Shown here piece by piece: positions 54,181 through 64,000 of a stretch of DNA of 64,000 nt. The first letter of the stretch is position 1, and every line of letters begins with the position of its first letter. The translations under genes were made by a program, and so were the position numbers. The stretch spans positions 45,143,452 through 45,207,451 of the forward strand of contig CM072811.1 in the NCBI GenBank assembly GCA_037013495.1, in the 5' to 3' direction. Below the pieces are notes generated by a model. It made no database searches. It was not told the DNA's origin and saw only the letters and a program-made list of their open reading frames with translations. Origin of the DNA: Hippophae tibetana. Its lineage: Eukaryota; Streptophyta; Magnoliopsida; Rosales; Elaeagnaceae.

Positions 54181-56645
54181 CATTGCCCTAACCAAACTGA
54201 AAAATACCTGACGACTCGAAACTACGTCCCTGTTTTGTAGAGGAAGTTGGTTTTGTAATGGAAATTTTGGATTCGAAAATTTGAAGATGTTAAAATTTAT
54301 TAGTTAAATATACTATTCTTTTTAAGTCAAGTTACCGATTGATATAAAAAAATAAAAGATTAATAAACTTGACATCACCTAATTTTCTAAAGCAATGAAA
54401 GATTTTTTTCCATGAAATTATTTAGTTATTATAAGTTAATGAATTTATTATAATATTGTGGTAGTAAGTTATAAGTTAAAATCTTCTTATTATTTAATTA
54501 ATAATTATGTAATTTTTATTTAATAATTATTTTATAATTGATTACAATAAAAAGTGTTATTTAGAAATTTTTTTGACTCACCAAACACATTTAATCATGG
54601 ATAAACATGCATAATTACAAAATTTTATTAAAGCCAGAGAAATGTGCGTTTTTCTAATGATAATTACATATTCAAATATTCACACATATAATGATGTGTT
54701 TTGAATCCACTTTTCTCGGTGTTTGTAAAAGAAACGTTCTGTTGTATTTTGGCTTTTGCTTTATAAAACCTTGTATAAGAAAAAAAATATCATGTTTTGC
54801 CGTGGGAACCCGAATTTTTCTTTTTGCTGGACAAGAATATTGCAAAGTGTCAAAGCCACCGGAATAATTGAATTTGACATGCCTGGCCGAAATAAATACG
54901 ATTTTATCTGATAGAAGTAAAACATCCTAATCTATAGTTGATTCGATTAACTTTCAAATCCGATCAATCTAATTAGTAAACTCTTTACATGAAATCCGAC
55001 TAATAAACTTAATTAATTCTATTTTTGAATAATTTTTTTAAATCTTCACATTACATAAAATTATTGAGTTAAAATAAATATTAAAAAATTAAATAAATAT
55101 AATTAATTTTGATGAGATTGGATAAATTATAACGAGCTGGTCGAATCAAATAGGATGAAAAAATGAAAAATTAATATATTGGATCAAATTGATCGTATTA
55201 TCGAATTTTTTACGCCCCTAATTTTGAATATACAAGAAGTTAATTTATTATATTAATAAACAATTATTAAATGTAATGGCAAGGGCATTATGTTAACTAC
55301 CTAATAACCACAAAAATTATTTATTAATCTTAAATTAATAACGATATGGAGTTTTAAATTAATAATAAAAAATATCGTAGATTTTAATGGTAAATAAAAT
55401 TAAGGATTATTTTTAACTATTTCATCTATAATAATATCATTTTGTTAGTTAACATTATAGGCCCTGAAATAATAAATAATTCCTCCTACTAAGCGTTTGT
55501 GAAATAACAAGACAGACATTCATTTTCAACACATGACATATTAAATTAATAATATTATCCTTACGTGATTTGTTTCCCGTCCTAAGAATTCCCCTAAATG
55601 TAAGAGTCAAATATGCTTCGAGCAAAGGAAGTTTTATTAAAAATTGACTGGTTAATGTAATTTCAAAAAATGTCAAATGCTTCTAGGTACACGTGGAAGG
55701 AGTACTAGAAAACTATTTTGTATAAAGTTTCTTGGAGTTCACAAAAGGTTGGAAGCTAGTTGTGTGTTGTAAAATAGCATACCCAACCTTGTGAATCACA
55801 GTAACGTTATACTCTAAATATTTTGAAAACTTCCATGCTTGAACTCATTAGAATAATATAAATATTTATTAGATTTATTATTGTTAGAATTGATTTGATT
55901 TTAAGAAAAATAATTAGAGTTAATTTAAAGTGATTCCTTGAAAGTTCTATCTATTTATATAAAATTATTCTTAAAGACATAGATTATATAGGATGTTTAC
56001 GTACACAGAATATCAAAGAGATACAAACAGTTAAAAATAATACATTTTTTGGTTTGGGATGACTATAACTAACTTGTTGGTCAACCTTATAGGTATTATG
56101 GTTCCTTCAAACGGGTAACTCTTTTGTTGATGTGTTACAAGCGCGAGGTCAGGTAGTTCATTTGGGATGATTCGTCATACGACTTGAACTATTAACTAAA
56201 TTCAGACTGTTTCATGGGTTGGACTCCTAATTGAACTATATGTCCAAACAATTATGTTTAAAGATAATAGGAGATATATCCTATTTTGAAAATCAAAGGC
56301 ATGTGTTTAGAGTAAGAATGTCTCCTATTCTCTATAGATTTCATGCTCATTTTGTGAGAGATTTTGAGAGTCAATTTGGATATATCATTATACGGGTTTT
56401 AAAACCCATTCGCTAGCTTCTCCATCTTATTCTCCAAGATCGTGGCTAGTTATTCCATGGTGTTTCTCCATCGTCATTGCTTGATGGTGTGTGCCATCGC
56501 CATTGCTTGGTATTAGCGCTCAGTGTCATCGCTTAATTATTGTTGCCATCTGTTCCGTGTTAAGGCAGTGGGATTGAGGTTGCTATAGTAGGCGTTGTCT
56601 TCTCTAGCATTGGGTGGTGTGACTCTAGTATGTTTTCAAGTCTGG
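54181..56645. other. Intergenic region, no gene seen
   Basis: AT-rich. 56041-56640 is less AT-rich and may be old transposon DNA around the TRIM. The short frames (55455-55676 minus, 56231-56416 plus) have no recognisable product. Confidence 0.5.
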
Positions 56646-56957
56646 TGTTAAATTTGGGCTTAACTCTATCTCAAAATTCAGATTGTGAGATGTAGGATTA
56701 CCCTCATTTATATATGAGATAGATACTTTATGTCGAGTCGATGTGAGATTTTTTAACACTCTCTCTTACATCGACAGTTCATTGATGAACCATGCTGGAC
56801 TTACAGTTGCGTGCTATAGGGTGAGCTTGCCTGCTTTGATACCATGTTAAATTTGGGCCTAATTTCGTCTCAAAACCCAGGTTATGAGATGAAGGATTGC
56901 CCTCATTTATATATGAGGTGGATACTTTATGCCCAATCGATGTGAAACTTTTTAACA
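56646..56957 (-). mobile_element. TRIM (terminal-repeat retrotransposon in miniature)
   Basis: Two direct repeats of 113 bp each, 56646-56758 and 56845-56957, both TGTTAAATTTGGGC ... TTTTTAACA, with TG...CA ends, enclose only 86 bp. On the minus strand the right repeat is followed by TGGTATCAAAGC (56844-56833), a one-mismatch version of the tRNA-iMet primer site. The left repeat is preceded by a purine tract (AAGAGAGAG at about 56760-56768). It is therefore oriented minus and is a complete 312-bp non-coding TRIM. No clean 5-bp target duplication is visible (TCTGG and GGTTA). Confidence 0.85.
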
Positions 56958-57242
56958 GGTTATGTACTCATTTTCTTTTAATTGTTTTGTTTTTAATAAG
57001 TCTATTATTGAGGTTTATTTATTTTACATGGGTTGAGTTGTGTATGTAAAGATTATGAGTGTTGATTATTTTTGTGGACAAAATATTTACTTATAAAACT
57101 ATTTTTAGACCTCCTATCAAGTTTATCGAGAAAAATCGAATAAATACTTGATTTTTAGATAGTTGTACTTCAAGTATATCTTTTATAACTACGACACATA
57201 GGAATAAATTGATGCATTTAATAGTACATGTTCATAAATCAC

Positions 57243-58905
57243 AATCGAGACAAACCTTCAAATCAATACTCCCCAAAAAGAGAAGAACGATAATCCAAGT
57301 ATCCAATAGCCAATTATGTATCTATTCAAGGGTTATCAGAACCTATTAGGGCATTTGCACAAACACTCTCCTCATGTCAAATTCCAAGTAGCGTTGAAGA
57401 AGCCTTATCTGATCCAAAATAGGCTCAAGCTATAAAAGAAGAATTTGAGGCATTGTAGAAGAATAACACATGGGTGTTAAGCAAGTTGCCTCAAGGGAGG
57501 AAGAAGGTAGGATGCAGGTGGATTTTCTCGATTAAGTATAAAGTAGATGGGTTAGTTGATCGATACAAGGCGAGGCTAGTAGCAAAAAGGTATACACAGA
57601 AACATGAGATAGATTATCAGTAAACCTTTTCACCTGTGGCTAAACTAAAAACTATTAGAGTTTTGTTATCTCTTGCAGCAAATTTAGATTGGTCATTGCA
57701 CCAACTTGACGTAAAAAATGCCTTCTTTCATGGTGATCTTAAAGAAGAGATTTACATGGATATCCCACCAGGATATATTATTACATCAGAAAAAGAAGAT
57801 GTATGTAGATTACAACGAGCATTGTATGGACTAAAACAATCACCTCGAGTATGGTTTGGTAGGTTGAGTTTAGCAATGAGAAAATATGGGTTTCAACAAA
57901 GCAATTCTGACCACACTCTGTTCCTAAAACATCGACGGGGAAAAATAACAGTCTTTATAGTCTATGTAGACGATATGATCATTACATGGGATGATAAAAA
58001 AGAAATCTCTAGGCTTCAAGAACGACTGTCAAGTGAGTTTAAAATGAAGAACTTAGGAGGGCTCAAATACTTCTTAGGCATTGAGATAACAAGATCAAAA
58101 CATGGTATATTTCTTTCCCAAAGGAAATATACTCTAAACCTACTAGTAGAGACATGATTACTCGATTTTAAATCTTTCGATATTCCAATGGTCCAAAATC
58201 ATAAACTTGGAGAATATGTGGACCAAGTACCAACAGATAAACAGAGATATCAACAGTTAGTAGGTAAACTCATATATTTATCTCATACTTGACTTGATAT
58301 TGCTTATGTTGTGAGTGTCGTGAGTTAGTTCATGCACTGCCCCAATGAAGACCATATGGATGCCGTCATGCGAATACTTCGTTATTTAAAATCTTCTCCT
58401 GGGAAAAGACTTGTGTTTTCAAAGAATGGTTAATTGGAAGTCGTTGGACTTACAGATTCAGATTGGGCAGGGAATATCAAGGATATTAAATCTACTACTA
58501 GGTACTTTACTTTTGTGGGGAAATATTGTTACATGGAGGTGCAAGAAACATAAGGTAGTTGCTTTGTCTAATGCTGAAGCTGAATTTCGAGGAACGGTCA
58601 AGGGAATATGTGAGCTTCTTTGGTTGAAAAAATTTCTAACTGAGATTGGTGTTGCTCCTAACTCTAAAATGAACTTATTTTGTGATAACAAAGCAGCCAT
58701 TTCCATCTCCCACAATTCATTCCAACATGATCGCACAAAGCATGTTGAAGTAGATCAGAACTTCATCAAACAAAATCTTGAAGAAAAAAATATTCAACTT
58801 CTATTTGTTAAATTAGAAGATCAATTGACTGATATACTCACAAAATCCGTATCTGTAAGGAACTTCTACAACTCACTTGACAAGTTGGACATAAGAGATA
58901 TATAG
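57243..58905 (+). pseudogene. Copia RT/RNase H remnant, second copy
   Basis: After an initial segment with stops (near 57419, 57454 and 57619), an open stretch at 57636-58157 encodes a continuous RT part: LDVKNAFFHGDLKEEIYMDI, RLQRALYGLKQSPRVWFGRL and the catalytic YVDDMIITWDD, then YFLGIEI. After a stop near 58157 and a frame change, RNase H continues at 58411-58905 (KKHKVVALSNAEAEFRG, FCDNKAAISIS, HDRTKHVEVDQNFI). It lacks four nonsense changes that hit the same RT region in the first copy, but it is still only a fragment. Confidence 0.9.
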
Positions 58906-58924
58906 GCACCAACGTGAGAAATAA

Positions 58925-59110
58925 TGTTGAAGTGTGCTGAAAAAATAGGTTGTAGAAGTATGACAGATAACATCCATGTTTAGTGGAACATGAAAGCATG
59001 GGTGTGGAACACTTGTTATGTTTCTTAGTATAAATATATATCATTCTTTGTACATGAGAAGAGATTGAGTAGTACTGATTAATAACTAATAAAAATATCA
59101 CATTTTATCA
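58925..59110 (+). repeat. 3' LTR of truncated copia element
   Basis: About 186 bp beginning TGTTGAAGTGTGCTG and ending CACATTTTATCA. It contains AGTGGAACATGAAAGCATG and a TATA-like AGTATAAATATAT. Only one LTR copy exists here. Confidence 0.75.
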
Positions 59111-60179
59111 GTTTCGATGTGTACTCTAAAATTAATTTTATTATTTGATATATTTTTTAAATTTAGTAATTAATGAGACTTCTTTATTAAAAACATAAGA
59201 GATTTATACTTTGTTACTCTTTTTGAAAAATTATAAAGTTTCTCATTATTTTCTTATCGTTTTATTCTGATTAAAAATAAATTAAATATTTTATTAATTA
59301 TTATAAATTTTAATTAATTTAACAATAGATTTTATAATGAAAATCAATAAAAAATAAATACAAAAATAAAGGTAAAATATTATCATGTATATATAAAATT
59401 AATCTCTTTTTACAAGAAAATTTCAGTGTGATGTTTACTGTAAATTTGATGTTTTGGAATATACTAATAGGATGAAAAATTAAGACTGCAAGTAGTTTTT
59501 GCGAATTACATTTATATTACAAGTACGTTTGACTATTCACCCACATACGTAGTAATTACTAATTAAAAAGAAAAGTTGAGTTATCCGTTTAACTCCTTTG
59601 CTAATGACATTATTTCATTGACGGCAATCTGAGTTAACATTCGCGTACCTTTCAAGATAATGATTATTATTATTATTATTTTAAAATAAAAATACATAAA
59701 AAATTTATAATTATTAAATGATATATAAAAATCTTATAAGTTTTCGAAGAGATATATTAATTTTAAATTGATAATTAATGTTTGAGATTAAAAATTAGTT
59801 ACTTTTTTATTAATTTATAATTTTAAAAATAATTTTTAAATTGTTATCATATGATTGACGTATGATTATTTTCAGAAAAAAATATTAATTTAAAATCAAT
59901 GTTTATCTTTTCAAAAGGTAATAATTTTTTATGCAACATTTAATAATTACAAAATTAAAGAGTTTTGTTTGTTTCAAAATAACCATTTAAATAAATTCTA
60001 AGTTACCTTTTAAATTAGCTTTCTTCCACGTATTACTTGTCAAATAAAGTTAGGGATCTCTAATATGCTCCACTACATTAATCATACAAAATTTAGCCAT
60101 TAATTTGCAGCCACGTTAATCTTTTTCTTACCACCGTAAGTTGTACAAAAAGAGAGGAACAAACCCCAAGATGTCCTGC
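59111..60179. other. AT-rich intergenic, no gene seen
   Basis: No coding, RNA or repeat structure recognised beyond simple A/T runs, for example (ATT)n at 59664-59682. Confidence 0.5.
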
Positions 60180-61210
60180 AAAATAGTATATAACATCTAA
60201 ATATCAACTTCATCATCCCCAACTATTTAGTTGGAAACTTTTAGTGTGTCAATATCCACCGCCACATTCAACCAACCCTCTTCCATAGCAACCTTCAAGC
60301 CTTTAAGAACAACCGCTAACTCCAAATGATCTATTGAAGAGTCTATACCTTCTCTGCAACAATTTTCAGAATATCACCCTTAGAATCTCTTACCACCACT
60401 CCTATAGCACCAAAGACAACACCCCTTTGTAGGAAGAATCACAATTGATGTTAACCTATTCAGCATCAAGGGCTTTCCAATGAGAGCTCACAAGTATCAC
60501 ACATGCCCAAGAACCTTAAAGGTTCACTTAGAAACTCATGTAAAATAACCTTAAAAGTTAACTTAGAAACTTATACTTAATTTAATTCAATAAGATCTTA
60601 TAAAACTTTACAGAATTAAGAGTTACATAAATTTATAAACTGTTCAAAATTTTAACTATTGATCGATATGTGATTTAACAATTCCTTTCACATCGATTGG
60701 TAGTACCGATCGACTATCCAGGATATTAACTCTTGATCGACGTAGAATTTAACAGGTTCATTGCGCATATTTTACACAACCATGAATTCTTCGACAAATT
60801 CCAGTTTTTGGTATAAACATTTATTTCTTCCTGGACATATGCTGCACAACAACATGCATGTTTTTGGCTAAAACCTACTCATCAACATCAGGGTGTTCTA
60901 AGACCTTCCCAAACCCCTCTTGGATCCACTGACTCAAATTCTGCACCTGCATGCCATCATAATATCCCTGTACAATCTAGAAGCAAATCAGGCATGTACA
61001 CTCCATGAGCACCCAACAAACAAATGCTCTATAGACTCATTTCCTTGTAGGCACATATGACACATAGCCCATGGGATAATCTTCCTACAATAGAGGGTTT
61101 TCATTGCAAGTAGATAATTGCCCAAGATAACTACTAATGTTCCCTACCATATCGTATGTCTAGTCCTAAAAGTTTTCGAGCAACAGCTAGGACATGAAAT
61201 GTGATGCACA
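60180..61210 (-). pseudogene. LINE-type retrotransposon tail: zf-RVT and RNase H relic
   Basis: On the minus strand, 61180-60980 translates to AMKTLYCRKIIPWAMCHMCL, then GNESIEHLFVGCSWSVHAW. This is the zinc-binding zf-RVT pattern (C-x2-C ... EH-x2-x2-C). Further down, 60480-60245 gives NINCDSSYKG, then GVVVRDSKGDILKIVAEKV after one frame change and LKGLKVAMEEGWLNVAVDID after another. This is the plant RNase H (RVT_3) domain that ends many LINE-derived sequences. Gene order and orientation agree. Frame changes and stops show it is dead. Bounds are approximate. Confidence 0.65.
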
Positions 61211-62589
61211 TAAAAGATAAAAGGCCTGTAATTAACTTAATTTCTTCTATTAATTAATTTTTATTTATTATTCTTAATTTTACTCTCACACCTTAAGTAA
61301 CTGGTTGCTTGCACGTCCTAACTAACATAAGGGGTAAAGAAATCATTTATCATTTAAAGTTTTATTAGCATAATTTTTTTTTGTCAAAGCGGAAATATTT
61401 CCATTCGATTAAATGCTAAAGATATAACAAAGTTATAGAATAGTGTAAATTATATGACATTGTGATAACAAAATTAAACAAAGCAATAACATGATTTAAG
61501 CCTATAATTCTAAAACTGCCAACCATTTTTACTCTTGTCAACTAATCTGCTAGTGTTTACTTGTCTTATAGTGTGCTCAATCACTTAATTCACTCAATTT
61601 TTTGTTGTATAAAATCCAACAACAGTGAACCGAAGTTATCCGTGAGGAAAATTTATGGTAAATTATTTGGTGGAGTTGGATCTTATGTTGTCCAAAAAAA
61701 ATTTGAGAGAATATAATTAATTCCTGAAGATATATATCTACCATAAAAGCTGAAGATAAGGGAAATACTCTATGAGGACCCCAAAGATTACCAAGAATGA
61801 GGTTATACCAATCACTCATCATATATAAACTCATACCAATCTGCCATCAGAGTTTACACTTATAAGGTCTTAATTATTAGCTGCGTATAGTTTGTGTAAC
61901 ATATTGCGGGCGTAATAAGATCATCATAATATGGTCATATATGCTTCTTAGTGTTATATATTGATAGTAGCAATGCATATATACGTATAATTCATAAAAA
62001 AAAATCGATTCTTTTGTACAATAGATTCACAATCATTCCATTAAGACACCAAAATCTAAAAGAATGACAAGACAATAAAATGAAAACTGAAATTCTTTTT
62101 TATATACTTGTGAGGTTGAAGGAGGAATCTATTGTGACAGGAATATTAAACATAGAAAACTGTATCACACTGTTCATATATATATATATATATTAGCTAC
62201 GTAACCCACAGAATTTAAAGCACATGAAAATCTATCATAAAAGATTTACTTTTTCTCACGAAAAAACAATTTCTTTAGATCACTATCAAACTGACTATGA
62301 TCTTTTTCATTTGAATACACGTAAATTTTTGGACTCTACTATTATTATATTGGTGAATAACTAGGTTTGAGATTCTCTTTCTTTTTTATATATTATGTAA
62401 TATTTGAATATATTATGCATTATTTTAGTTTAGTTTATATTTGAATGTATTTCTTGAAAAAAAGAGAATTTTTGTGATTCATTTAATGATACGTGGATAA
62501 GACTTACTCTCCTTCGTTTTAAATTATAAATTCAATCCATATAAAATGACATTAAATTAAAAAAAAAACAAATGATAAAATTTTGTCAT
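61211..62589. other. AT-rich intergenic, no gene seen
   Basis: No supported gene. A minus-strand frame at 61577-61834 has no recognisable domain. (AT)n at 62177-62193. Confidence 0.5.
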
Positions 62590-62804
62590 GTGCATCTCAA
62601 ATATATTTAGTGGTGTCAAATTGGATGAGCCAACTTGTCCTAACACGACCTCTTGGATAGGTTAGAACAATATACAAGCTCGATTAGAAGACGAAAGAAT
62701 ATGTTATATGTGTCTCAAATGTATTTAGGGGTGTCAAATTGGATGAACCAACCTGTCCTTACATGACCTTTTGGGCAGGTTGGAACAATGTACAAATCCG
62801 ACTA
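62590..62804. repeat. ~97-bp duplication with TTTAGGGGTGTCAAATTGG motif
   Basis: 62590-62686 and 62708-62804 align (about 85% by eye): CTCAAATATATTTAGTGGTG against CTCAAATGTATTTAGGGGTG, then TCAAATTGGATGA(G/A)CCAAC and AGAACAATATACAA-like ends. The T(T)TAGGGGTGTCAA motif resembles hAT element ends. Confidence 0.8.
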
Positions 62805-63071
62805 ACAAATTGATGTTCTTAGCTTAAATAGTCACATATTTGCCTTTTTTACAAACTAGTAAAAACTCTTCCTAAAACTCACATCTTTATACTCAATGAC
62901 GCATTATAAAGAAAAAAAATGTTACTTTATAACTTAAATAAATTGAGAATATGATAAATCCATTAAACTTGTTGCCTGCAACCACTATTAGACTTTTGGC
63001 AATTATCATGAGAGTTTCAATGATCATCATCATTGATCTTGTTAGAGTTATGATGATCACCGTTGGAGTCT

Positions 63072-63095
63072 CTAGATGTAAGTCCTTACATCTAG
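63072..63095. repeat. Perfect 11-bp inverted repeat with 2-bp loop
   Basis: CTAGATGTAAG, TC, CTTACATCTAG. Related GATGTAAG and CTTACAT words recur at 63178-63242, suggesting a decayed MITE-like sequence. Confidence 0.75.
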
Positions 63096-63242
63096 CCTAA
63101 AAATATGTAAAGTATTATATCCAATAATAGATGCCAGTGTTATGCCAAGGTCATTGAAACTTCGATTAGGTCATTGGATGTAAGACGTTACATATTATAT
63201 ATGTTTACATTACATATGTTTCTTAAAAATATGTAAGACTTT

Positions 63243-64000
63243 ACATTCAAATGACCGTTAGAATGTCGTTTTGGTGGGTTACTAAAGATGATTGTTGAAA
63301 CTTTATCAATGTTAGTGTTGTATATCTTGTTGGATTTAATTCTATTATCATTTTATTGAAATTATATAATATAAGTGTTTTGATTTTTATATTATGTCAT
63401 TGAATATGAATTTGTGAACTTTTAAATGAATTTTTCCTAGTATGAAAAAAAAAATCTAAAATGAAAGAAACTTCTATTTCACATTAATAATTTAGAAAAT
63501 TAAGTTCACGTGATATTCATTTAGAATATAATAGAAGATTCTTAAGCATCATAAATTTATCATCTTAATCAATACATCAAATTTTATTAAATATAGTTAT
63601 ATAGTTTTATCCGTACATATTATATATCTCATTATACTTAAGGGTGATTATTTATGATATGATATGATAATACAATACAAAATTGACTTCAACATGAAGT
63701 AACTTAATATAATATAACACGACTTATTTTAATTCATTTTTAAATGAGTCAAACATGAAACGATACAATAATTTGAAATTAATCAATTAAATTAAAATTT
63801 TAATATTTTTTTCTTTAAACCTGATACGAAGAAAACTCTATTTGATGTAAATGAATTTAATAAATCATATTTGAATAAAATAATACATTTTATTAAAAAA
63901 TTTGAGTCGATCACATGATAATTCGATCGAAGATGACTCAAACTCAGAATAATTTGATGAGATAAATATATTTTTATTAATAAATAAAACTAACAAGATT
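63243..64000. other. AT-rich end of window, no gene seen
   Basis: No coding or structured feature recognised. Confidence 0.5.

Larger units (their letters stand above)
57241..59110 (+). mobile_element. 5'-truncated Ty1/copia element (RT, RNase H, 3' LTR)
   Basis: Starts abruptly at about 57241 at a point matching 22657 of the first copia element and stays alignable through RT and RNase H. It ends with a likely 3' LTR at 58925-59110 (TGTTGAAGTG ... TTTTATCA). The LTR shares its ends but little internal sequence with 24342-24566, so it is a related but separate family member. 5' LTR, gag, protease and integrase are absent. Confidence 0.88.

Overview
The window is nuclear DNA from a flowering plant, most likely a eudicot. 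The genes have many short GT-AG introns in very AT-rich surroundings. Both Ty1/copia and Ty3/gypsy LTR retrotransposons with initiator-tRNA-Met primer sites are present. The proteins are plant types: an epsilon-group 14-3-3, a plasmodesmal X8-domain GPI protein, an organellar PPR protein and a DRL1/KTI12 homologue. I cannot name the species.

Layout. 1-975 is the 3' end of a 40S ribosomal protein S14 (uS11) gene whose 5' part lies off the window. A complete second RPS14 gene (six exons) lies at 11539-13948. Sequence similarity between the two continues about 1.8 kb past both stop codons, so this is a tandem segmental duplication with a period near 13 kb. A decayed gypsy element in minus orientation (3150-7996, reverse transcriptase/RNase H deleted) and 3.4 kb of AT-rich DNA lie between them. 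A KTI12/DRL1 gene with an uninterrupted reading frame follows at 16489-17397. A nearly full-length but heavily mutated copia element occupies about 19043-24566. Next comes a gene block: a 14-3-3 gene (+, 26079-28642), an EAF7/MRGBP-like NuA4 subunit (-, 30663-33073), a mitochondrial PPR protein (-, 36235-39585) and, after 12 kb of AT-rich and transposon-derived DNA, an X8-domain callose-binding GPI protein (+, 51622-53694). From memory, this block matches the Arabidopsis order At1g26480 (14-3-3), At1g26470 (EAF7-like), At1g26460 (PPR), At1g26450 (X8), so it looks like conserved microsynteny expanded by insertions.

The rest is repeat-rich: a decayed gypsy-type gag-like relic (46560-48770), a hAT-like non-autonomous element with GATCCGAA-rich ends (50339-51165), a tiny TRIM element with 113-bp LTRs (56646-56957), a 5'-truncated copia copy (57241-59110) related to the first one, and a degraded LINE-type RNase H/zinc-finger tail (about 60180-61210, minus). 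Several short tandem duplications sit in introns and flanks.

The host genes are unrelated housekeeping or regulatory functions (translation, tRNA wobble modification, phosphoprotein binding, histone acetylation, organelle RNA metabolism, plasmodesmal callose). They do not form a pathway. I found no convincing evidence of a new biological system. The points most worth checking are the RPS14 duplication, the GC-AG intron in the 14-3-3 gene, the repeat directly abutting the EAF7 start codon, the TRIM, and the gypsy element lacking its reverse transcriptase.
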